A stretch of 64,000 bases of DNA from ZC4RG20 sp963782445 (GTDB lineage Bacteria > Pseudomonadota > Gammaproteobacteria > Steroidobacterales > Rariloculaceae): NCBI GenBank assembly GCA_963782445.1, contig CAWAJM010000002.1, forward strand, positions 442,292-506,291, given 5' to 3'. The translations under genes and the position numbers were made by a program. Positions 18,543-26,749 of the stretch are shown here, piece after piece (within the stretch, counting starts at the first letter, position 1; each line of letters starts with the position of its first letter). Under the pieces are notes generated by a model, which was not told the origin of the DNA, ran no database searches, and was given only the letters and a program-made list of their open reading frames with translations.

Positions 18543-21197
18543 ATGAACCTCACAAGCAGCGAGCTGCGGCGCGCTTTTCTCGATTACTTCGCAAAGAACG
18601 GCCACGAGGTCGTGGCGGGATCTTCATTGGTCCCGGCCAACGATCCGACGCTGCTGTTCACGAACGCGGGCATGGTCCAGTTCAAGGACGTCTTTCTCGG
18701 CCGCGAGCGGCGCGCGATCCCGCGCGCGACGACGGCCCAGCGCTGCGTGCGCGCGGGCGGGAAGCACAACGATCTCGAGAACGTCGGCTACACGGCCCGT
18801 CACCACACGTTCTTCGAGATGCTCGGCAATTTCAGCTTCGGCGACTACTTCAAACGCGAAGCGATCCATTTCGCCTGGGAGTTCGTTACGCAGGTCCTGG
18901 GCCTGCCGCCCGAGCGGCTCTGGTGCACCGTGCACGAGGAGGACGACGAGGCAGCGTCGATCTGGCTCGACGAGGTTGGAATCGATTCGAAGCGTTTCTC
19001 GCGCCTCGGCGCCGACAATTTCTGGTCCATGGGCGACACGGGTCCCTGCGGTCCGAGCACCGAGATCTTCTACGACCACGGTCCCGAGATTCCGGGCGGC
19101 CCGCCGGGCTCGCCCGAGCAGGAAGGCGACCGTTACGTCGAGTTCTGGAATCTCGTCTTCATGCAGTTCGACCGCGACGAGCACGGCAACGTCACGCCGC
19201 TGCCGAAACCCTCGGTCGATACCGGCATGGGGCTCGAGCGCACGGCCGCGATCCTGCAGGGCGTGCACTCGAACTACGAGATCGATCTTTTCGTGCGGCT
19301 CATCGAGGCGGCCGCAGCCGCGACGGGTACGCGGGACCTCGAGAGCAAGTCGCTGCGCGTCATCGCCGATCACACCCGCGCCTGTGCTTTTCTGATCGCC
19401 GACGGCGTGCTGCCGAGCAATGAAGGCCGCGGCTACGTGTTGCGGCGCATCATTCGCCGCGCCGTGCGCCACGGCTACATGCTGGGGCAGGAACGGCCGT
19501 TCTTCCATGCGCTCGTCGAGCCCCTCGAGCGCGAGATGGGCGCGGCGTATCCCGAGCTCGTCGCGCGCCGCGAGCACGTCGAGCGCGTGCTGCACCAGGA
19601 GGAGCTGCGTTTCGCCGAGACGCTGACGCAGGGTATGCGGCTGCTCGAGGAAGCGATCGCGGACCTGGCCGCGGGCGGCGTCGTTCCGGGCGAGACGGTC
19701 TTCAAGCTCTACGACACGTACGGGTTCCCGGAAGACCTCACGGCCGACATCGTGCGCGAGCGCCAGCTCACGATCGATCAGGCCGGGTTCGATCGGCTCA
19801 TGGCGCAGCAGCGCGCGCGGGCGCGCAAGGCCAGCCATTTCACGGCCGCGCGCGGCGGCGGCCCGCGGCTCGATATGCCGACCGAGTTTCTGGGCTACGA
19901 GACTCTCGAGGCCGACGGCCGGGTTCTCGCGCTGTTCGACGCGGACGGCAGCGCCGTCGGGTCCCTCGCGGGCGGCGACCGCGGCACGGTCGTGCTCGAC
20001 CGCACGCCGTTCTATGCCGAAAGCGGCGGGCAGGTCGGCGACACGGGCGAGCTCACGGGGCCAGCGGGCCCCGACGCCCCCGGCAACGCGCCGGGGATCG
20101 CCGCGGCCGGCTTCGACGTTACCGACACGCAGCGGCTCGGCGCGGCGTTCGGCCACATCGGCGTGCTCACGCGCGGCACGCTCTCGGTCGGCGATGCCGT
20201 GCACGGCGCCGTCGATGCCGATCGCCGCGCGGCCATCGTGCTGAATCACTCGGCTACGCACCTGCTGCATGCCGCGCTGCGCCGCGTGCTCGGCGAGCAC
20301 GTGCAGCAGAAGGGCTCGCTTGTCGCGCCGGAGCGGCTGCGCTTCGACTTCTCGCACTATGAGCCCGTGCGCGCGGAGCAGATCGAGGAGATCGAGCGGC
20401 TCGTCAACGCCGAGATCCGGCGCAACGCCGCCGCCGACGTGCGCGTCATGGGCTACGACGAGGCGATCGGCGCCGGCGCGCTGGCTTTCTTCGGCGACAA
20501 GTACGGCGAGAAGGTCCGCGTGCTGCGCCTCGGGGATTTCTCGACCGAGCTCTGCGGCGGGACGCATGTGAGCCGGGCCGGGGACATCGGTCTTTTCAAG
20601 ATCGTCGGGGAGAGCGGCGTCGCGGCCGGGGTCCGGCGCATCGAGGCCGTGACGGGACCCGGCGCTTACGAATGGGTTCGCTCGGCGGACGGCTTGATCC
20701 GCAACGTCGCGGGGCTCGTGCGCGGCGGCCGCGACGAGGTTGTCGACAAGGTGGCGCAGATCATCGAGCGCAGCCGCAGCCTCGAACGCGAGAACGAGGC
20801 GCTCAAGGCCAGGCTCGCGTCGGGCGGCGCGCGGGACCTTCTGCAGGAGGTCGTCGACGTCGACGGTACGCCGGTGCTCGCCGCGCGTCTCGACGGCGCG
20901 GATAACAAGGCGCTGCGCGAGGCCGTGGACCGGCTCAAGGACAAGCTCGGCTCGGGCGTCGTCGTGCTCGGTGCCGTCGACGGCGACAAGGTGCGGCTCG
21001 TGGCCGGCGTCACGCGCGACCTGGCCGAGCGCTTGCCCGCGGGCCGGCTCATCGGCCCCGTGGCCGAGCACGTGGGCGGTCGCGGCGGCGGGCGGCCCGA
21101 CTTCGCGCAGGCCGGCGGTAACGATCCCGAGCGACTCGACGAGGCGCTGGCGCTCGTCAGGAATTTGGTTTCGTCCGCGGCGAAATCCTTGCGCTGA
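18543..21197 (+). CDS. alaS: Alanyl-tRNA synthetase
   Basis: Charges tRNA-Ala and edits mischarged Ser/Gly. The 884-residue protein has the class II catalytic domain at the N-terminus (SSELRRAFLDYFAKNGH; FTNAGMVQFKD), the editing domain with zinc ligands HSATHLLH and CGGTHV (about 565-680), and a C-Ala domain containing a GGGRPDFAQAGG block. Length is normal. It follows recX by 9 nt, the common recA-recX-alaS order, with csrA downstream. Confidence 0.97.
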   Translation: MNLTSSELRRAFLDYFAKNGHEVVAGSSLVPANDPTLLFTNAGMVQFKDVFLGRERRAIPRATTAQRCVRAGGKHNDLENVGYTARHHTFFEMLGNFSFGDYFKREAIHFAWEFVTQVLGLPPERLWCTVHEEDDEAASIWLDEVGIDSKRFSRLGADNFWSMGDTGPCGPSTEIFYDHGPEIPGGPPGSPEQEGDRYVEFWNLVFMQFDRDEHGNVTPLPKPSVDTGMGLERTAAILQGVHSNYEIDLFVRLIEAAAAATGTRDLESKSLRVIADHTRACAFLIADGVLPSNEGRGYVLRRIIRRAVRHGYMLGQERPFFHALVEPLEREMGAAYPELVARREHVERVLHQEELRFAETLTQGMRLLEEAIADLAAGGVVPGETVFKLYDTYGFPEDLTADIVRERQLTIDQAGFDRLMAQQRARARKASHFTAARGGGPRLDMPTEFLGYETLEADGRVLALFDADGSAVGSLAGGDRGTVVLDRTPFYAESGGQVGDTGELTGPAGPDAPGNAPGIAAAGFDVTDTQRLGAAFGHIGVLTRGTLSVGDAVHGAVDADRRAAIVLNHSATHLLHAALRRVLGEHVQQKGSLVAPERLRFDFSHYEPVRAEQIEEIERLVNAEIRRNAAADVRVMGYDEAIGAGALAFFGDKYGEKVRVLRLGDFSTELCGGTHVSRAGDIGLFKIVGESGVAAGVRRIEAVTGPGAYEWVRSADGLIRNVAGLVRGGRDEVVDKVAQIIERSRSLERENEALKARLASGGARDLLQEVVDVDGTPVLAARLDGADNKALREAVDRLKDKLGSGVVVLGAVDGDKVRLVAGVTRDLAERLPAGRLIGPVAEHVGGRGGGRPDFAQAGGNDPERLDEALALVRNLVSSAAKSLR

Positions 21198-21491
21198 GCA
21201 GAAATTTCGACCGAAAAAGGCCCAAAAGGGGTGACGGCGCCAAGAAATGGATTACCATGGAGGCGTCGGGGCGCCTTTTTTCGATCCGGCGTCGCGAACA
21301 GGGGGGACCGGCCAACAGCAATGAATATTATAAGGCCGGCCGAGCCACGGACGTTCGAGGGGACGCTGGGAGTGATCGTGCGCAATCCGAGACTCCTCGA
21401 ACTGAAGGGCGGCCGCCGGTGGCCTCGAACCGCGTTACAGAGGAGACTGTAACCGAGGGATCGGCGGCGGAGACCAAGAAGGAGTTTGGGT
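21198..21491. other. Leader region between alaS and csrA
   Basis: A 294-nt gap with short open frames that match no family I know. csrA often has its own promoters and a long leader, so this is most likely its regulatory region. I see no tRNA or clear riboswitch fold. Confidence 0.4.
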
Positions 21492-21710
21492 ATGCTGATC
21501 TTGACCCGACGAGTAGGCGAGACGGTTGTCATCGGGAACGACGTGACCGTCACGGTGCTGGGTGTGAAGGGCAATCAAGTCCGTCTCGGCGTGAACGCTC
21601 CAAGGGAGGTCGCGGTTCACCGCGAGGAAATCTTCGAGCGAATCAAGCGCGAGCAGGCGGAGGAGGAAACCCGGCAGCAGCCGCAGGCGGTCGGCGCCGG
21701 GCACCGGTAA
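21492..21710 (+). CDS. csrA: Carbon storage regulator CsrA (RsmA)
   Basis: A dimeric RNA-binding protein that blocks or stabilises mRNAs by binding GGA motifs in hairpin loops, controlling carbon flow, motility and virulence traits. The 72-residue sequence starts MLILTRRVGETVVIGND and has the conserved RLGVNAPREVAVHREEI segment with the RNA-contacting Arg of the VHREEI stretch. ATG 21492 is preceded by AGGAG 8 nt upstream; a TTG at 21486 would add two residues. The alaS-csrA-tRNA-Ser order is standard in Gammaproteobacteria. Confidence 0.96.
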   Translation: MLILTRRVGETVVIGNDVTVTVLGVKGNQVRLGVNAPREVAVHREEIFERIKREQAEEETRQQPQAVGAGHR

Positions 21711-21852
21711 ACTTCACGGACCTTTGCGGCGTCGAGTGCGGTTGCCGCCTCCGCGCGGCGGCACCGCGCTCCCGTGCACTTCGCGTTTCCTCGGCTCAAC
21801 AGCTAGAATCACGTCTCGCCGCAGCGAATGGGCGACGGTGAAGGGCCGCAAC

Positions 21853-21945
21853 GGAGAGGTGGCTGAGTGGTCGAAAGCGCTCCCCTGCTAAGGGAGTAAG
21901 GGGTCAAAAGCCCCTTCGAGGGTTCGAATCCCTCCCTCTCCGCCA
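21853..21945 (+). tRNA. tRNA-Ser(GCU)
   Basis: A 93-nt class II tRNA with acceptor pairing GGAGAGG/CCTCTCC, anticodon GCT at 21887-21889, a long variable arm (typical of tRNA-Ser), the T-loop GGTTCGAATCC and an encoded CCA end. It follows csrA, its usual partner, and ends 5 nt before the stop of convergent cysM. Confidence 0.97.
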
Positions 21946-21950
21946 GTCCC

Positions 21951-22907
21951 TCAATCGAGCGACGCCAACCACTCGTCGTCCGAGCCCTCCGAGATGTCGT
22001 CGAACAGATAGGTGCCGAGATAGCGCTCGCCCGTATCGGGCAGCATGACGAGCACGACGGAGCCGGAATCGGCACGCTCGGCGACCTTGAGGCCCGCCGC
22101 GAGCGTGGCGCCCGAAGACAGTCCCACGAAGATGCCTTCCTCACGCGCGAGACGCCGGGCCGTGTCCTTGCCTTCCTCGTCCGTGACCGTGACGAGTTGA
22201 TCGAAGACGCGCGGGTTCAGCACGTCCGGGATGAAGTCGGGCGTCCAGCCCTGGATCTTATGCGGCTGCCATTCCTTGCCGCCGAGCAGCGAGGCGCCCG
22301 CCGGCTCGCAGGCCACGATCTGCACTTCGGGCCGCGCGGCCTTGAGGATCTCGCCGGCGCCCGTCAGCGTGCCGCCCGTGCCCCAGCCCGTGACCCAAAA
22401 GTCGAGGCGCTTGCCCGCGAAGTCTTTGAGGATCTCGGGCCCCGTCGTCTGGCGATGGTAGGCGGGGTTGGCCGGGTTCTGGAACTGTCGGGCCAGGAAC
22501 CAGCCGTGCTTCTCGGCGAGCTGCTCGGCGAGGCGCACCATGCCGGTGCCGCGCTCGGCCGCGGGCGTCAGCAGGACCTTGGCGCCGAGACCGCGCATGA
22601 TCTTCCGGCGCTCGATCGAGAAGGACTCGGCCATGGTCGCGACGAACGGATAGCCGCGAGCGGCGCACACCATGGCGAGCGCGATGCCCGTGTTGCCCGA
22701 CGTCGCTTCGACGACCGTCTGGCCGGGCTTCAGCACCCCGCGCTTCTCGGCGTCGAGAATGACGGCCAGGGCCAGGCGGTCCTTGACCGATGCCATGGGG
22801 TTGAACGACTCCACTTTGACGTAGACCGTCGTATGCGCCGGCGCGAGCCGATGCAGCCTGACGACGGGGGTATCGCCGATCGTGTCCAGAATGCTGTCGT
22901 AGATCAT
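21951..22907 (-). CDS. cysM: Cysteine synthase (O-acetylserine sulfhydrylase)
   Basis: A PLP-dependent enzyme making cysteine from O-acetylserine and sulfide or thiosulfate. The 318-residue protein has the PLP-lysine motif NPMASVKDRLAL (about 37-48) and the TSGNTG substrate loop. A GWGTGGTLTG phosphate-binding loop follows. ATG 22907 follows GGGAGGAGA. A longer frame from 22949 runs into a dispersed repeat and is rejected. The CysK/CysM split is not secure; cysteine-assimilation genes are adjacent. Confidence 0.9.
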   Translation of the reverse strand: MIYDSILDTIGDTPVVRLHRLAPAHTTVYVKVESFNPMASVKDRLALAVILDAEKRGVLKPGQTVVEATSGNTGIALAMVCAARGYPFVATMAESFSIERRKIMRGLGAKVLLTPAAERGTGMVRLAEQLAEKHGWFLARQFQNPANPAYHRQTTGPEILKDFAGKRLDFWVTGWGTGGTLTGAGEILKAARPEVQIVACEPAGASLLGGKEWQPHKIQGWTPDFIPDVLNPRVFDQLVTVTDEEGKDTARRLAREEGIFVGLSSGATLAAGLKVAERADSGSVVLVMLPDTGERYLGTYLFDDISEGSDDEWLASLD

Positions 22908-22927
22908 CGCGTCTCCTCCCGGGCAAC

Positions 22928-22955
22928 CAAAAAAGGGGTCAGAGCCCATTTTTTT
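22928..22955. repeat. Dispersed GGGGTCAGAGCCC repeat, single copy
   Basis: AAAAGGGGTCAGAGCCC followed by A then a T run, lying between the cysM start and the cysG stop. No inverted partner is visible. The variant ending CCCATTTT is shared with the copy at 38637. Confidence 0.8.
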
Positions 22956-22964
22956 GTTGCGATT

Positions 22965-24425
22965 CTAGCTCACGTGGGCGACGGCGCCCGGACGCCGGCA
23001 ATCGAGCACCTCGAGGCGGCCCGGTGCGAACCACGCGAAACGCTCGGCCAAAGCCGCCGTCGGCCCGACGAGCAGCAGCGCCGGCGCGGTCACGTGGAAG
23101 CGGTCCCGCGCCTCGGGCAGCAGATCCAAAATCGTGCGCACGACGCGCTGCGCGTCAGTCGTGCCTCGCTCGACGAGCGCCGCCGGCGTCGCCGGGTCGT
23201 GGCCCGCGGCGAGTAGCGCTTCGCGGATGGCTTCGTAGTGGCGCACTCCCATGTAAAGCGCGAGCGTCTGGCCCGGGCGGAACGAGGCGAGGTCCGCCGA
23301 GGCGTGGTCCTTCGTATGACCGGTCGCGATGACGACGGCCTGCGAGACACCGCGCAGTGTCAGCGGGATGCCGGCGTAAGCCGCGCAGCCTTCGACGGCC
23401 GAGACGCCGGGCACGATCTGGAACGGCAGCCCGGCCTCGACGAGGGCTTCGATCTCCTCGCCGCCGCGGCCGAAGACGAGCGGATCGCCGCCTTTGAGAC
23501 GGCAGACGCGCTTGCCCGAGCCGACGAGCTGCACGAGCAGCCGGTTGATCTGAGTCTGGGTGATCGAGGGCCGATCCGGCGACTTACCGACGGAGACGAG
23601 CTCGGCATCGCGGCGCGCGAATGCGAGCAGTTCCGGCGCCGCGAGCCGGTCGTAGAGGACGACGTCGGCCGCCGCCAACAGCTGCCGGCCGCGCAGCGTG
23701 ATGAGGTCCGGGTGGCCCGGCCCGGCGCCGACGAGGTAGGCCTCGCCGCGCGCGACACCGGCCGCGGCGCCGGCGGCGGTGCGCTCGAGGGCACTCTCGA
23801 GCTCGGCAGCGGCCGCCTCGTCCCGCCCGGCGTAGACGTGCGCGGCGATCGGTCCCTCGACGACGGCCTGCCAAAAGTCGCGGCGGCGGTCGGCGTCGGG
23901 CACCGCCGCGCGCACGCGCGCGCGCCCCTCGCCGGCCAGCCGGGCCAGCGCGCCGAGCCGCGCGGGCAGCATCGTCTCGATGAGGCCTTTGATCCAGCGG
24001 CTCAGCACGGGCGCCGCCCCCGAGCTCGAGATCGCGACCGTCACGGGGTCGCGCTCCACGACGGCGGGCATGATGAAGGAGCAGAGCTCGGGGTCGTCGA
24101 CGACATTGCAGAAGCGTTTGGCGCGCCCGGCCGCGGCGGCCACGGCCGCGTTCGCGTTGCGGTCGTCGGTCGCGGCGACGACGAGCCAATAGGGCTCGAC
24201 GGCCGCATCGTCGAACGCGGCGAGGACGGGCGCACGCTCGAGCGCGAGCCCGTCCGCGCGTTCCGCCGCCAGCGCCTCGAGCGCCGGGCTCGGGTGCGGT
24301 GCCCGGACCGTCACGCGCGCGCCGGCCGAAAGGAGCAGCCGGGCCCGGCGCTCGGCCACCGCGCCGCCGCCCACGACGAGGCAGTCGCGGCCGCGCAGTG
24401 CGGCGAACAGGGGCAAGTGGCGCAT
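22965..24425 (-). CDS. cysG: Siroheme synthase CysG (trifunctional)
   Basis: Makes siroheme from uroporphyrinogen III by two methylations, oxidation and iron insertion. The 486-residue protein has an N-terminal SirC/Met8 half (Rossmann motif VVGGGAVAERRARLLL; residues 1-205). The C-terminal uroporphyrinogen methyltransferase half carries VGAGPGHPDLITLRG and RLKGGDPLVFGRGGEE. Siroheme is the sulfite reductase cofactor, matching the neighbouring cysM, cysB and cysH. Its substrate is produced by the heme cluster downstream. Confidence 0.95.
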   Translation of the reverse strand: MRHLPLFAALRGRDCLVVGGGAVAERRARLLLSAGARVTVRAPHPSPALEALAAERADGLALERAPVLAAFDDAAVEPYWLVVAATDDRNANAAVAAAAGRAKRFCNVVDDPELCSFIMPAVVERDPVTVAISSSGAAPVLSRWIKGLIETMLPARLGALARLAGEGRARVRAAVPDADRRRDFWQAVVEGPIAAHVYAGRDEAAAAELESALERTAAGAAAGVARGEAYLVGAGPGHPDLITLRGRQLLAAADVVLYDRLAAPELLAFARRDAELVSVGKSPDRPSITQTQINRLLVQLVGSGKRVCRLKGGDPLVFGRGGEEIEALVEAGLPFQIVPGVSAVEGCAAYAGIPLTLRGVSQAVVIATGHTKDHASADLASFRPGQTLALYMGVRHYEAIREALLAAGHDPATPAALVERGTTDAQRVVRTILDLLPEARDRFHVTAPALLLVGPTAALAERFAWFAPGRLEVLDCRRPGAVAHVS

Positions 24426-24613
24426 GGGCGAGCTCGAGGCGGATCGGCGATCAGGTTTCGCAAGATACGCCGCGGCTCGCTCGGGACCAACTAAGAAGTG
24501 CTTCTGCGCTTATTCCGGGCGTCGATAACGACTCGCCTGAAGCGGCCGAAAGGGCGCTTCGGACCCGGGACGGCCCCGGTCCCGCCGCGCCGGCGCGGCC
24601 GTTGTCGGTGCGG

Positions 24614-24644
24614 TTGACACCTTGTTGTAACCGGTGGTTATATA
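24614..24644 (+). promoter_or_regulatory. Putative sigma-70 promoter of cysB
   Basis: TTGACA at 24614-24619 is followed by an AT-rich TTATATACT block at 24638-24646, a spacing of about 18-19 nt. It lies 60 nt upstream of cysB in the divergent cysG-cysB gap. The AT-rich patch stands out in GC-rich sequence. Assigned by eye. Confidence 0.5.
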
Positions 24645-24701
24645 CTGCGCGATGCCGCCGACTCTGCCGAGGAAGCGGCATTTCTTTTCAGAGGACCCTG
24701 C

Positions 24702-25709
24702 GTGACCCTTAAGCAGCTGAAATACCTCATCGGCATCGTCGACAGCGGGCTCAACATCACGTCCGCCGCGGAGCGCCTCTATACGAGCCAGCCGGGCATC
24801 AGCAAGCAGCTCAAGCAGCTCGAGGCGGAGCTTGGCGTGCAGCTCTTCACGCGAAAGGGAAAGAGCCTGGCCGCGATCACGCCCGCCGGCCGCGAGGTCA
24901 TCGCGCGAGCCCGCAAGATCCTCCGCGAGGTGGACAATATCACGAGCCTCGCGAGCGATCTTACGGCCGAGCAGGAGGGCACGCTCTCGATCGCGACGAC
25001 GCACACCCAGGCGCGCTACGTGCTGCCCGAGGTCATCCGCAACTTTCGGGAGCGGTACCCGAAGGTCGACCTCGAGCTGCATCAGGGGACCTCGGAGCAG
25101 ATCGCCGAGCTCATCGGCACGAACAAGGTCGACTTCGCGATCGCCACGGGCTCGCGGCACCTGTTCCCGAACCTCACGCTGCTGCCGATCTATCACTGGA
25201 ACCGGATCGCGCTCGTGCCGAAGCAGCATCCGCTCGCGCAGCAGGACAAGCCGCTCGATCTCGAGACGCTCGCGGATTATCCGCTCGTGACCTACGTCTT
25301 CTCGCTGACGGGCGAATCGTCATTCAAGCGCGCGTTCCGGGAGAAGGGGCTCGAGCCGCGCGTCGTGTTCACGGCGCGCGACGCGGACATCATCAAGACC
25401 TATGTGCGCATGGGCATGGGCGTCGGTGTCATAGCGTCCATGGCCTTCGAGCGCCAGGATCTCGAGGACCTCAAGGCCATCGACGCGCGCGGCTTGTTTC
25501 CGCAGGTTACGACGTGGGTCGGCTTTCCGCGGGGCATGGTGCTGCGCGGCTTCATGGTGGACTTCATCCACTTCCTCGCGCCGAACTACTCGACCCGGCT
25601 CATCCGCGAAGCGGCCGATCAGCCGACGCAGGAGCAGGTGGAGCTGCTCCTGCGCGACATTTCGCTGCCCATGCATACGGGCTGCGAGTTCGTGGCGAAG
25701 TCCGCCTAA
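24702..25709 (+). CDS. cysB: LysR-type regulator CysB
   Basis: A transcriptional activator of cysteine and sulfate assimilation genes; N-acetylserine is the usual inducer. The 335-residue protein has an N-terminal winged helix-turn-helix (MTLKQLKYLIGIVDSGLNIT, then AAERLYTSQPGISKQLKQLE) and a periplasmic-binding-like effector domain with the CysB/Cbl block ATTHTQARYVLP. It is divergent from cysG and precedes cysH. The start is GTG 24702. The stop codon lies inside the next repeat unit. Confidence 0.92.
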   Translation: MTLKQLKYLIGIVDSGLNITSAAERLYTSQPGISKQLKQLEAELGVQLFTRKGKSLAAITPAGREVIARARKILREVDNITSLASDLTAEQEGTLSIATTHTQARYVLPEVIRNFRERYPKVDLELHQGTSEQIAELIGTNKVDFAIATGSRHLFPNLTLLPIYHWNRIALVPKQHPLAQQDKPLDLETLADYPLVTYVFSLTGESSFKRAFREKGLEPRVVFTARDADIIKTYVRMGMGVGVIASMAFERQDLEDLKAIDARGLFPQVTTWVGFPRGMVLRGFMVDFIHFLAPNYSTRLIREAADQPTQEQVELLLRDISLPMHTGCEFVAKSA

Positions 25710-25807
25710 AAAAGGGGTCAGAGCCCTTTCTTGTATTGCCGATGAGCGGGTCTTGCGGCCCGGGCGTCGGCGGCCGGCCGAAAAAAGGGCTCTGACCCCT
25801 TTTTCGG
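25708..25807. repeat. Inverted pair of the GGGGTCAGAGCCC repeat (REPIN-like)
   Basis: The left arm overlaps the cysB stop. The right arm (AGGGCTCTGACCCC) ends just before the cysH stop, so the unit fills the space between the convergent cysB and cysH genes. The centre is about 50 nt. Confidence 0.8.
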
Positions 25808-25808
25808 G

Positions 25809-26594
25809 TTACAGATCCGCGAGGTCGATCTCGTGGATCCCGCACTCGCGCTTGAGACCGAAGAAGCGGGTCTGGTCCGGGGTGCTGACCTCGTGGATCG
25901 GGAGTGTGCTGTGGTGATCGCCGATCGATAGATAGCCCTTTTCCCAGAGAGGGTGATAGGGCAGGCCGTGCTTCTTGAGGTAGTAGTGCACGTCGCGGTC
26001 CGTCCAATCGGCGATGGGATGGACCTTCCAGCGGCCGCCGGCCCATTCGAGGAAGGGGATGTTCGCGCGCGACTCGCTCTGGTGGCGCCTGAGGCCTGCG
26101 AACCAGGTGCTGACTCCGAGCTCGCGCAGCGCGCGCCGCATGGGCTCGACCTTGTTCTCCTGGTTGTAAGCGTCGATGCCGTCGACTCCCTGCTGCCAGC
26201 GCTGGCCGTAGCGCGCCTCCTGCCAGGCCGGCGAGAGCGGCGCGCGGTAGACCTTGAGGTTGAGCCTGAGCCGCTCGGCGAGCTCGTCCACGAAACGATA
26301 GGTTTCGGGAAACAGATAACCCGTGTCGACGAGCACGACGGGGACGTGGGGACTTACGCGCGTGACGAGATGCAGCGAAAGCGCGGCCTGCGCGCCGAAG
26401 CTCGAAGTCAGGACGTGATGGCCGGGGAGATGCTCGAACGCCCATTCGACACGGCGCAGCGGATCGAGCGTCTCGAATAGCCGATTGCAGTGGGCCAAAG
26501 CGTGGGCGCGCGTGCTTTCCTCGTCGTAGGCGGCCGAAGCCGCCGAGGCGTGGGTCTCGAGGTCCCGTTCGACCTGGCCGGGGATTGCGCTCAT
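25809..26594 (-). CDS. cysH: Phosphoadenylylsulfate (PAPS) reductase
   Basis: Reduces PAPS to sulfite with thioredoxin in assimilatory sulfate reduction. The roughly 261-residue protein has the PP-loop region SSFGAQAALSLHL, VDTGYLFPETY, and the catalytic Cys in KRECGIHE near the C-terminus. It lacks the CC...CxxC cysteines of iron-sulfur APS reductases, so it is the PAPS type. ATG 26594 follows GGTGA; GTG 26603 is an alternative. Likely under CysB control given the neighbourhood. Confidence 0.92.
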   Translation of the reverse strand: MSAIPGQVERDLETHASAASAAYDEESTRAHALAHCNRLFETLDPLRRVEWAFEHLPGHHVLTSSFGAQAALSLHLVTRVSPHVPVVLVDTGYLFPETYRFVDELAERLRLNLKVYRAPLSPAWQEARYGQRWQQGVDGIDAYNQENKVEPMRRALRELGVSTWFAGLRRHQSESRANIPFLEWAGGRWKVHPIADWTDRDVHYYLKKHGLPYHPLWEKGYLSIGDHHSTLPIHEVSTPDQTRFFGLKRECGIHEIDLADL

Positions 26595-26749
26595 GCTCGT
26601 CACCCGGGGTATCGGTCGTGCCGCGGCCGGGTCCTGCTGCTTTCGGGAACGCTTAAGTTACGGAGGTCGTCCGTCCGCGTGAACGGTTAACTTCTCATTC
26701 CCCTATAGCGAAAGCGCATAAGTGGCGCGCAAGTCATGCCGTTTCGGCG

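Noticed and set aside
21231..21841. Short open frames between alaS and tRNA-Ser, apart from csrA
   Set aside because: Biased, unfamiliar peptides with no ribosome sites; csrA explains the coding signal.
22908..22949. N-terminal extension of cysM starting inside the dispersed repeat
   Set aside because: The peptide comes from the repeat, and a strong ribosome site supports ATG 22907.
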